This document shows, in pieces, positions 1-5,125 of a stretch of 5,249 nucleotides of DNA. The position numbers were made by a program, and so were the translations under genes. Position 1 is the first letter of the stretch. Each line of letters begins with the position of its first letter. Below the pieces are notes generated by a model. That model made no database searches. It was not told the origin of the DNA and saw only the letters and a program-made list of their open reading frames with translations. Source of the stretch: an uncultured Fibrobacterota bacterium (lineage in GTDB: Bacteria; Fibrobacterota; Chitinivibrionia; Chitinivibrionales; Chitinispirillaceae); assembly GCA_903888815.1 (NCBI GenBank), contig CAISVC010000275.1, forward strand, positions 1 through 5,249, given 5' to 3'.

Positions 1-2
1 GA

Positions 3-158
3 GATGCGGAGCGAAGACAGAGCAAAAAAATAAAGGACCTGGGGGATATTGCACGGCTTGTTGAAAACCATCCGCATTTGTGGGACATGCTTGGCGGCGA
101 ACTTCAAAAGATGATTCAAAAGCCGTCTATTCGCGCTGGTGGCGATGGCGGGAAATAA
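3..158 (+). CDS. C-terminal fragment of an unidentified protein, possibly nucleotidyltransferase-like
   Basis: An open frame runs from the left edge to a TAA at 156-158 and gives the last 51 residues of a protein whose start lies outside the window. The fragment is charged and helical, beginning DAERRQSKKIKDLGDIARL and followed by a short His/Pro/Trp segment (ENHPHLWDML) and a Gly-rich tail. The pattern basic-K-D-L-x-D-I-x-x-L, followed by a short acidic or proline-containing helix, resembles the C-terminal helix of some small nucleotidyltransferases of the MNT/AbiEii type. That is recall of a family pattern, not a proven match, so the function is left open. It is the only plus-strand gene seen and converges on the sigma-54 activator gene, with stop codons 59 bp apart. 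No good Rho-independent terminator is visible between them. Confidence 0.6.
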   Translation, partial: DAERRQSKKIKDLGDIARLVENHPHLWDMLGGELQKMIQKPSIRAGGDGGK

Positions 159-176
159 AGAAAATATCGTTTCCTT

Positions 177-197
177 CTGACTACTGACTTCTGAATT
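177..197. repeat. Imperfect heptamer tandem repeat (CTGACTW x3)
   Basis: Three adjacent 7-bp units, CTGACTA, CTGACTT and CTGAATT, lie in the gap between two convergent genes, followed by a partial CCTG. Short heptamer runs of this kind occur between genes in several bacterial lineages. No function is evident, and with three copies it may be a decayed minisatellite. Confidence 0.5.
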
Positions 198-217
198 CCT
201 GTTTCCCCTGCCTTTTA

Positions 218-1711
218 TTATTCCTTATACTCCATCCCGTATTTTTCCAACAGCAGCCTCAAGCTCTTTCTGTCAATATCAAGGATCTTCGCCGCGTTGG
301 TAAGATTGCCGGGCGATTTTTTGAGAGCGTCGGCGATCAGTTCGCGGTCCACCGCTTCGCGGGCCTGGTACAGCGAGGTAGAGGCAGAAGTTTCGTTTTT
401 GTCAAAGCCGATCTGTTCCGCGGTGATTGCAGGGCCTGCGGCGGTTATCACGGCGCGCTGGACGCGGTTCTGTATTTCCCGCACGTTGCCCGGCCAGTTA
501 TACATGAGAATCGCTTTCTCCGTCTCCCGCGAAAAATGCAGGCCGTTATTATTGTACATTTCACCGTACTGCTTCAGGAAAAACCGTGCAAGGAGCAGCG
601 AATCGTCCTCGCGTTCCCTGATAGAAGGCACATGCACCGGCAGAACATTGAGACGGTAAAAAAGATCTTTGCGGAAACGGTTCTCGGCGACCGCGGCTTC
701 CAGATCGGAGTTCGTCGCCGATACGATGCGTACATCCACTTTTATCGGCCTTGTCGAACCCACGCGCACGATCTCGCCCTCCTGCAGCACGCGCAGGAAA
801 TGGGCCTGCGCCGGCGCAGGCAGCTCACCTATCTCGTCAAGAAAGAGCGTGCCGCCGGTGGCCTCCTCGAAATATCCCTTTTTCATTGCCACAGCGCCGG
901 TAAAGGAGCCTTTCTCGTGGCCGAACAGCTCGCTTTCAATGAGGTTCGGAGGTATGGCGCCGCAGTTGACCGCAAGAAAGGGCTTCGCCGCTCGTGGGCT
1001 CAGCTTGTGCACGATACGCGCAAGCGACTCCTTGCCGGTACCGGTCTCGCCGGTGAGAAGCACCGGGACATCGGTCGCCGCACCCTGCCTTACAAGATTA
1101 AGACACTTTTCAAATGATTTGCTGTGGAAAACGAGGTCTTCGAACCGGCGCTCGCGCACCAGCCCTTTTAATTGCTCGATTTCCGCCCCCTGTTCGGCAA
1201 TCAGCTCTGATTTATGTTCCAGGATTGCCATGAGGAGCGAAAGCAGTTTGAATTTTTCCAGGTCTTCGGGCTTGAACGGACGGCGGTTGGTACGGCTGTC
1301 GCAATAGAGATATACCTTCCGTCCGCCGAACAGTTTCTGAAGCGTGTCCAGCCGGGAGCACAGCACTGACCTGATGTCCGCCGTATTAATCGATTCCCGT
1401 GTGCTCAGGACCTTGTCGCCGACCGTATCGGAGATAAGCAGCGGTTCTTTCCTTTCATCAACCATTTTCAATGCCGTGGTGCTGTACGGATCGTCTTTTC
1501 CACCGCTTCCCGCATGGTGGATCACCTCCCGCGTGCCGTCGGCTTTTTCAGCTATAAGCAGGCTGCGTTCGCAGGCAAGGACCTTGAAGCAGAGTGACAA
1601 CCCCTGCTTCATAAGCGCCATGACGTTGTCCTGATCGGCCATGGATGCGGTCATGCGGAGCGCGGTTGTCAGCAGATCTTCAGGCTGTTTTTCGTTTTGC
1701 GTCTCACTCAT
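218..1711 (-). CDS. Sigma-54-dependent transcriptional activator, GAF-AAA+-Fis architecture
   Basis: This 497-residue enhancer-binding protein should use ATP hydrolysis to remodel sigma-54 RNA polymerase at -24/-12 promoters in the cytoplasm. A GAF-like sensor region covers about residues 28-165. A charged coiled-coil-like linker (about 165-190) leads into the AAA+ domain (about 192-425). Visible there are Walker A GETGTGKE (221-228), the sigma-54 contact loop as GSFTGA (268-273), Walker B TLFLDE (288-293), sensor I ATN (332-334), arginine-finger candidates R347 and R353, and sensor II WPGNVRE (406-412). A Fis-type helix-turn-helix closes the protein (about 468-492: NLTNAAKILDIDRKSLRLLL). There is no receiver domain or FHA domain. 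The ATG overlaps the kinase stop as ATGA, with an AAGGA ribosome site (1718-1722) 6 nt upstream, so the start is firm. As last gene of the operon it is probably controlled by the adjacent kinase or by a GAF ligand. The target is inferred. Confidence 0.96.
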   Translation of the reverse strand: MSETQNEKQPEDLLTTALRMTASMADQDNVMALMKQGLSLCFKVLACERSLLIAEKADGTREVIHHAGSGGKDDPYSTTALKMVDERKEPLLISDTVGDKVLSTRESINTADIRSVLCSRLDTLQKLFGGRKVYLYCDSRTNRRPFKPEDLEKFKLLSLLMAILEHKSELIAEQGAEIEQLKGLVRERRFEDLVFHSKSFEKCLNLVRQGAATDVPVLLTGETGTGKESLARIVHKLSPRAAKPFLAVNCGAIPPNLIESELFGHEKGSFTGAVAMKKGYFEEATGGTLFLDEIGELPAPAQAHFLRVLQEGEIVRVGSTRPIKVDVRIVSATNSDLEAAVAENRFRKDLFYRLNVLPVHVPSIREREDDSLLLARFFLKQYGEMYNNNGLHFSRETEKAILMYNWPGNVREIQNRVQRAVITAAGPAITAEQIGFDKNETSASTSLYQAREAVDRELIADALKKSPGNLTNAAKILDIDRKSLRLLLEKYGMEYKE

Positions 1712-3093
1712 CGCTGTTCCTTTCCAAGATCAATCAGCTGCCGTTCAAAGGGTACCAGCTCAAGCTCACGCATCACCGGCGGTCCGTTTTTGCGCCGTAT
1801 TTCAAGGCGATAATAGCCGGGAAGGAGCTCAATCCGCGTCTCTTTATCGTATTTTATCGCTGTTACCGGCTTATTATTGAGCACAACCGTGTCCTGAGCT
1901 GCAAGTCCTCTGAGCACGAGAATGCCCACCTTCATATCAAGCGTGGTTCCGGTCACCGGCGCAGGCCCGTTTTTAGAGATATTTTTCTGTGTGCGTTCAG
2001 ACGGCTGCATTCCCTGGGGCGTTTCAACGCCGGCTGAGGCATTAAACGCGGGAAATGCGGGCAGGGGTGAGACAGGGGACTTCTTCCCGGTGAATAGCGG
2101 CCGGGAAAAAAGCACAAGCGCCACGATAACCGCTGTCAGGACGGCAGCAGCGAAAATCGGCGAGGAACGTGATTTTATCACGTGCTTTTGCGATGCGGCG
2201 TTTATTGCCGCTCCCGGAACGTCCTGAAAAGATTTCTGCGTGCTGCCAAGCCTCACAAATGCAATCAATTTCTCCTGAGCCTCATGGTAGCGGTCATGCG
2301 TAACAGTTCTGAGTTCATCATGGATCTCCGCCATGCCGGGACGTTTTTCACGGTCTTTCTGCAGGCATTGCATGGTCAGGCCTGCAAGCGATGCCGGAAC
2401 CGAATCCGCAGCAAGGGGGGGAGGATTTTCATTCAGTATGCGGTATGAGATTTCTCCGAAGCTCGATCCGTCAAAAGGGTGTTTTCCTGCAAGCACCTGA
2501 TATAAAATGCATCCCATGGAGAAGACATCTATCCTGCAGTCAACCTCTTTGGGTGAAACCAGCGCTTCAGGCGCCATGTAGCTGATCGTGCCGAGTACCG
2601 AGTCCGGCGAAGTGAAAGATTCTATGCCTGACCGGAAAAGCGCCAGTCCGAAGTCCGCCAGTTTGACCTGGCCGTTGCGTCCCAGAAGAACATTTGCCGG
2701 TTTTATATCGCGGTGTATGATGTTCTGAGCATGGGCGGTTTTCAATGCACCGGCCGTCTTTTCCATGATAAAAAGCGCGCACGCCTGCGGCAGGCACCGC
2801 TCAAGCGCGGCATCGAACGCCAGGCCGTCGATATATTCCATGACGATATAATAACTGCCGTTATGAAAGGCATAGTCGAACACGGCGATGATATTATCAT
2901 GTGTCAAAGAAGCCATGGCTTCCGCCTCGCGGCGGAACCGCAGAATATCGGCGGCATTCTGCGTGCGCTGAGGGGAAAGCCTTTTAATGGCCACTTCCCG
3001 CGAAAGCGACTTCTGCCTTGCGCGGTAGATGGACGCAAAACCGCCCCGCCCTATCTCTTCAATAACTTCGTAGTCTTTGAGCGAAAAAGCCAT
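1708..3093 (-). CDS. Transmembrane Ser/Thr protein kinase with PEGA-like C-terminal domain
   Basis: This 461-residue PknB-type (Hanks) kinase phosphorylates Ser/Thr residues. All catalytic landmarks are present: glycine loop GRGGFA (15-20), VAIK lysine K37, helix-C glutamate E56, HRD at 127-129 with K131 and N134, DFG at 147-149, APE at 174-176, D189 and R251. It should therefore be active. A juxtamembrane segment (about 265-310) leads to one hydrophobic helix (about 312-331), placing the kinase in the cytoplasm and the rest outside. A Pro/Ser-rich linker (about 335-385) precedes a PEGA-like beta domain (about 388-455), recognised by the spacing VGILVLRG, VVLNNKPV and LLPGYYRLEIRRKNG. The start ATG shares one base with the preceding stop (TAATG) and has no clear ribosome site, implying translational coupling to the TPR lipoprotein. 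The stop overlaps the activator's ATG. The kinase-activator pairing suggests that the activator is a substrate (inference). Confidence 0.96.
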   Translation of the reverse strand: MAFSLKDYEVIEEIGRGGFASIYRARQKSLSREVAIKRLSPQRTQNAADILRFRREAEAMASLTHDNIIAVFDYAFHNGSYYIVMEYIDGLAFDAALERCLPQACALFIMEKTAGALKTAHAQNIIHRDIKPANVLLGRNGQVKLADFGLALFRSGIESFTSPDSVLGTISYMAPEALVSPKEVDCRIDVFSMGCILYQVLAGKHPFDGSSFGEISYRILNENPPPLAADSVPASLAGLTMQCLQKDREKRPGMAEIHDELRTVTHDRYHEAQEKLIAFVRLGSTQKSFQDVPGAAINAASQKHVIKSRSSPIFAAAVLTAVIVALVLFSRPLFTGKKSPVSPLPAFPAFNASAGVETPQGMQPSERTQKNISKNGPAPVTGTTLDMKVGILVLRGLAAQDTVVLNNKPVTAIKYDKETRIELLPGYYRLEIRRKNGPPVMRELELVPFERQLIDLGKEQR

Positions 3094-3797
3094 TACCGGC
3101 CGCCGGCAGCGGCCTGCGCTTTCGCAAGCCAGCTCGTGAAGTAGGAATTCTGTGGCTCACAGGCAGCGGCATCCTGGAAACATTTCTCCGCCGCCGCATA
3201 ATCACTGCGCGCCCACGCAAGGGCGCCGCGGTTGAAATGGGCCAGCGCGTAATCCGGCTTGAGGAGCAATGCCCTGCGATAGGAGAGGTCCGCCTTGTCA
3301 AAATCTCCCTGCTCCTGATAGAGCGCACCGAGCAGATTGTAGGCTTTAAGCAGCGTACTGTCGTAGGAAACCGCCTTCTGGACCCGGAGGATCGCCTCTT
3401 CCCGGTTTCCTGTTTTTCTGTAACAGGCGCCCAGATTATAATGAAGGATGGCGAGGGTGCGATGGACCTCCTCGCTCGTATCAAGGTGCATGGCGACCGT
3501 CATCTGATAGATTGCCGGGTACCAGTCCTGCGGAACGGCACAACCTATCTCTGTCTTGTAAATGGCTTCGGCACACCAGGTCATGCCGAGACCGTAATGA
3601 GCGGCATAATCGCCCGGACGGGACTCGGCCAACCGGTTGTATATTTTCCGGGCGGCAAGAAAATCTCCGCCCTCAAGCAGCTCTTTTGCCAGGGACAGGC
3701 GGTCTTTCCCGCATCCGCTGCAACAGCAGGCAATAACGCACATCAATGCGATTGACCGGAGCGGCAAGGACCTCGGTTTAACTGATGCATGCGGCAT
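3093..3797 (-). CDS. TPR-repeat lipoprotein
   Basis: Starting at the ATG at 3797, this is a 234-residue lipoprotein. It has a basic N-region (K, R, R), a short hydrophobic core (IALMCVIACC) and a lipobox ending SGC with the lipidated cysteine at residue 29. The mature part is built of helical tetratricopeptide repeats: one near residues 36-60, a degenerate unit around 64-106, then clear units starting near 119 (HYNLGACYRKTGNREEA), 152 (AYNLLGALYQEQGDFDKA) and 186 (AHFNRGALAWARSDYAAA). TPRs bind proteins or peptides, so it is a plausible envelope partner of the kinase's outer domain. The frame also opens at a TTG at 3833, but the ATG at 3797 has CAGGA (3806-3810) 8 nt upstream and gives a normal signal peptide, so it is preferred. 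It is first in the operon, and its TAA shares a base with the kinase ATG. The partner is unknown. Confidence 0.93.
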   Translation of the reverse strand: MPHASVKPRSLPLRSIALMCVIACCCSGCGKDRLSLAKELLEGGDFLAARKIYNRLAESRPGDYAAHYGLGMTWCAEAIYKTEIGCAVPQDWYPAIYQMTVAMHLDTSEEVHRTLAILHYNLGACYRKTGNREEAILRVQKAVSYDSTLLKAYNLLGALYQEQGDFDKADLSYRRALLLKPDYALAHFNRGALAWARSDYAAAEKCFQDAAACEPQNSYFTSWLAKAQAAAGGR

Positions 3798-3874
3798 AGG
3801 CGGCATCCTGGTTTTGCAGTACTGCTGGATCAATAAAATACATGTTTAATTCACAGGCCGGCGTAGATTTGAAC

Positions 3875-3888
3875 ACAGGTGCTCCTGT
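3875..3888. promoter_or_regulatory. Inverted repeat ACAGG-N4-CCTGT in the operon leader region
   Basis: A perfect 5-bp inverted repeat with a 4-bp spacer lies about 80-90 bp upstream of the TPR lipoprotein start. A weak -10-like TATTAT (minus strand, 3892-3897) sits just upstream, with no recognisable -35. If that promoter is real, the repeat would lie over the transcription start as an operator would. The evidence is weak. No -24/-12 sigma-54 promoter was found between the terminator and this operon. Confidence 0.25.
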
Positions 3889-3944
3889 ACGATAATAGAC
3901 GCGTGCGGATAGTAAATGCGCTCTATCGAACAGAGGAACCCAGA

Positions 3945-3980
3945 CGAAAAAAGGCGCCGGGCTTTCTGCCCGACGCCTTC
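3945..3980 (-). terminator. Rho-independent terminator of the calcium-loop lipoprotein gene
   Basis: Read on the minus strand, a GC-rich hairpin has outer arms AAGGCG/CGCCTT and inner arms CGGGC/GCCCG around an AGAAA loop, with one internal mismatch. It is followed directly by a run of T residues (the A run at 3947-3952 on the plus strand). It lies 28 bp past the stop of the gene at 4008. It therefore ends that transcript and separates it from the TPR-kinase-activator operon, which must have its own promoter downstream. Confidence 0.9.
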
Positions 3981-4007
3981 AGGGCGTCAACCAATCAGCG
4001 GCAGCAG

Positions 4008-4757
4008 TTACTTGATCGGCCGCTCCCTTCCCGCAACCTCTTTATTGAAAGGTATCATTCTCTTCACATCGCCGGCGGATTTGGAGAGCGCCTGTTTCTT
4101 TGCAAGCGGCGCGTCAGGGGACATTTCATACACGGCGTCATGGTCCGCATAAAACAGCGCTTCTTCGTCCGGATCAAGACTTGCGAGGTAGAACCCGTCA
4201 TGATCCAGCGTAATAGTCTTCGTTATGGTGACGCCGTTTTTCTCAGTGACGAAGGCATGTCTCCCCGCCGATACCAGGAAAATCGACCAGTATTCCTCGA
4301 TAGGAACGTCTGCATAATCGTATACGGTTCCGAGAATCTCATCAGCCCCGATTACATATCCGTCATAGGTACTCAATACTACGATCAGCTTGGTGGTCAG
4401 ATACCATTTACCGCCGCTCCACTCTTCGGAACTGAAAAGGAAAGCGAAATCATCATACCCGTCGCCGTTGAAATCAGACCGTACATAGCAGGGCAGGTCG
4501 TACGAATCATACGGAAGATTGGACGGATAGAGGTAATCGCAATAGCGGGAAAGCGCAGGGGAGAAGTATCCCTCGGCTGCCGGTGCGATACAATCAATGA
4601 CCGCATCAGGAATATCCAGATAGGTATTGACATAAGCATGTGAGACAGGGGTTCCGTCGCCGTGATCATGATGAGTACCTTCCGGTCCGGCAATCCAGAC
4701 TCCGCAGCCTCCCGACAAGAACGTAACTGCAAGCACACAAAGCGTCCTGATCTTCAT
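4008..4757 (-). CDS. Hypothetical lipoprotein with EF-hand/FG-GAP-like calcium loop
   Basis: This 249-residue exported protein has no family I recognise as a whole. The ATG at 4757 is chosen over an in-frame one at 4787 because AAGGAGG (4763-4769) sits 5 nt before it. The signal peptide MKIRTLCVLAVTFLSGGC points to lipidation at C18, though the -3 residue is Ser rather than the usual Leu. Next comes a His/Asp cluster (HHDHGDG, 29-35) that could bind metal. DFNGDGYDD at 95-103 fits DxNxDGxxD, the calcium loop of FG-GAP/VCBS/dockerin-like repeats, and is followed by a beta-rich segment (FAFLFSS, KLIVVLS). The C-terminal 40 residues are basic and likely disordered. It is transcribed alone, from a sigma-54 promoter upstream to the terminator at 3945-3980. 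The role is unknown. The loop resembles proteins that report a numeric quantity such as FG-GAP lipoproteins, but only one repeat is seen. Confidence 0.9.
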   Translation of the reverse strand: MKIRTLCVLAVTFLSGGCGVWIAGPEGTHHDHGDGTPVSHAYVNTYLDIPDAVIDCIAPAAEGYFSPALSRYCDYLYPSNLPYDSYDLPCYVRSDFNGDGYDDFAFLFSSEEWSGGKWYLTTKLIVVLSTYDGYVIGADEILGTVYDYADVPIEEYWSIFLVSAGRHAFVTEKNGVTITKTITLDHDGFYLASLDPDEEALFYADHDAVYEMSPDAPLAKKQALSKSAGDVKRMIPFNKEVAGRERPIK

Positions 4758-4762
4758 ACAAA

Positions 4763-4769
4763 CCTCCTT
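4763..4769 (-). promoter_or_regulatory. Ribosome binding site AAGGAGG that fixes the lipoprotein start
   Basis: The minus strand reads AAGGAGG, then TTTGT, then ATG at 4757. This near-perfect anti-16S match at 5-nt spacing decides in favour of the internal ATG over the ATG at 4787, which would add ten polar residues before the signal peptide. Confidence 0.9.
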
Positions 4770-4806
4770 TTTAGTGTTGTTTTTCATGATTGCTTTACCT
4801 GTGGTC

Positions 4807-4818
4807 TGCCTTTCGGCA
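4807..4818 (-). promoter_or_regulatory. Small stem-loop with GAAA tetraloop at the predicted mRNA 5' end
   Basis: The minus strand reads TGCC-GAAA-GGCA, a 4-bp stem with a GNRA tetraloop. It falls at the 5' end of the transcript predicted from the sigma-54 promoter (start near 4817). It could protect the message end, but a stem this short may be chance. Confidence 0.3.
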
Positions 4819-4828
4819 TATCATTAAA

Positions 4829-4843
4829 ACAAATGACGTGCCA
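4829..4843 (-). promoter_or_regulatory. Sigma-54 (-24/-12) promoter of the lipoprotein gene
   Basis: The minus strand reads TGGCACGTCATTTGT. The -24 element TGGCACG is a full consensus match, the GG-to-G spacing is the required 10 bp, and the -12 element is TTGT instead of TTGC, one base off. The predicted start is near 4817, giving a leader of about 60 nt. Sigma-54 promoters need an enhancer-binding activator. Paired palindromes lie upstream and a sigma-54 activator is encoded about 2.3 kb downstream on the same strand. Confidence 0.78.
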
Positions 4844-4849
4844 ACAATC

Positions 4850-4862
4850 TATCACCTTGATT
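4850..4862 (-). promoter_or_regulatory. Possible IHF site between enhancer and promoter
   Basis: The minus strand AATCAAGGTGATA matches the IHF pattern WATCAANNNNTTR at all but one specified base and has an A-run upstream. It is centred near -39 relative to the predicted start, between the promoter and the palindromes, where DNA bending would help looping. A site with one mismatch in AT-rich DNA can be chance. Confidence 0.25.
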
Positions 4863-4908
4863 TTTAATGAGAAAGAGAAATATCGAGGAAAAACATCCCC
4901 TTAAAAGA

Positions 4909-4924
4909 CGGGAAACTTTTCTCG
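4909..4924. promoter_or_regulatory. Enhancer palindrome, promoter-proximal copy
   Basis: CGGGAAACTTTTCTCG has 7-bp arms (CGGGAAA/TTTCTCG, one mismatch) around a 2-bp centre. Centred near -100 from the predicted sigma-54 start, it is nearly identical to the copy at 4999-5014. Both are preceded by TTAAAAG. Its size, symmetry and position fit a binding site for a Fis-type helix-turn-helix activator dimer. The binding protein is inferred. Confidence 0.7.
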
Positions 4925-4964
4925 GCTGGAAAGATCAATTGCTTTACCAATACCGAACAGTTCT

Positions 4965-4978
4965 TTGATTTATATCAA
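4965..4978. promoter_or_regulatory. Perfect FNR/CRP-family box
   Basis: TTGATTTATATCAA is an exact match to TTGAT-N4-ATCAA, the consensus for FNR-type regulators that respond to oxygen or related signals. It lies between the two enhancer palindromes and is centred about 155 bp upstream of the predicted sigma-54 start. That is too far for a typical class II activator site, so it may modulate the enhancer, repress, or serve a promoter not recognised here. Confidence 0.6.
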
Positions 4979-4998
4979 GTTGTGAAAGGTTAAAAGTG

Positions 4999-5014
4999 CG
5001 GGAAATATTTCTCG
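4999..5014. promoter_or_regulatory. Enhancer palindrome, promoter-distal copy
   Basis: CGGGAAATATTTCTCG differs from the proximal copy only at the two central bases, and is likewise preceded by TTAAAAG. Its centre is exactly 90 bp from the other and near -190 from the predicted sigma-54 start. It lies about 110 bp beyond the stop codon of the upstream gene, so it is not part of that gene. Confidence 0.7.
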
Positions 5015-5125
5015 AAGGTATTTGTTCAATTGCCGTGCGGGTGATGACGGTATCCTTCACATTCACATCTGCAGCAGCCATGTGTTTCCGATACGAAATG
5101 CAGATGCACGGGGCAGGAGGGATTC

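Larger units (their letters stand above)
4758..5125. other. Regulatory intergenic region of 368 bp without a gene
   Basis: No credible gene is present on either strand. The stretch is clearly more AT-rich than its flanks and separates two minus-strand genes, so all control elements should serve the lipoprotein gene at 4008-4757. From gene outwards it holds a strong ribosome site (4763-4769), a small 5' hairpin, a -24/-12 promoter, a possible IHF site, a palindrome, an FNR-type box and a second copy of the palindrome. Between 5015 and 5125 I see no clear elements and no convincing terminator for the upstream gene. Confidence 0.8.

Noticed and set aside
151..174. GGAAA...TTTCC as a terminator for the left-edge gene
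   Set aside because: A 5-bp AT-rich stem with a 14-nt loop, starting inside the coding end and with no following T run.
536..1117. Plus-strand open frame of 193 codons inside the activator gene
   Set aside because: It is antisense to the well-conserved AAA+ domain; the translated sequence has no recognisable domain and is explained as a shadow.
2713..3144. Plus-strand open frame of 143 codons across the kinase N-terminus
   Set aside because: It is antisense to the catalytic motifs of the kinase, has no ribosome site and no recognisable content.
3892..3897. TATTAT as a -10 element for the TPR-kinase-activator operon
   Set aside because: No -35-like hexamer at 16-18 bp and no extended -10, so the operon promoter is left unassigned.
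3879..4643. Long plus-strand open frame of 254 codons
   Set aside because: It lies antisense to the lipoprotein gene, which has a signal peptide, a strong ribosome site, a promoter and a terminator. The plus-strand protein is Arg/Ile-rich without domains and spans the terminator hairpin.
4821..4836. Inverted repeat TCATT-N6-AATGA overlapping the -12 element
   Set aside because: It is short and AT-rich in AT-rich DNA; it could be an operator but has no second copy or known match.
4925..4942. Plus-strand TGG...TTGC resembling a second sigma-54 promoter
   Set aside because: The spacing between GG and GC is 11 bp, not the strict 10, and no plus-strand gene follows.
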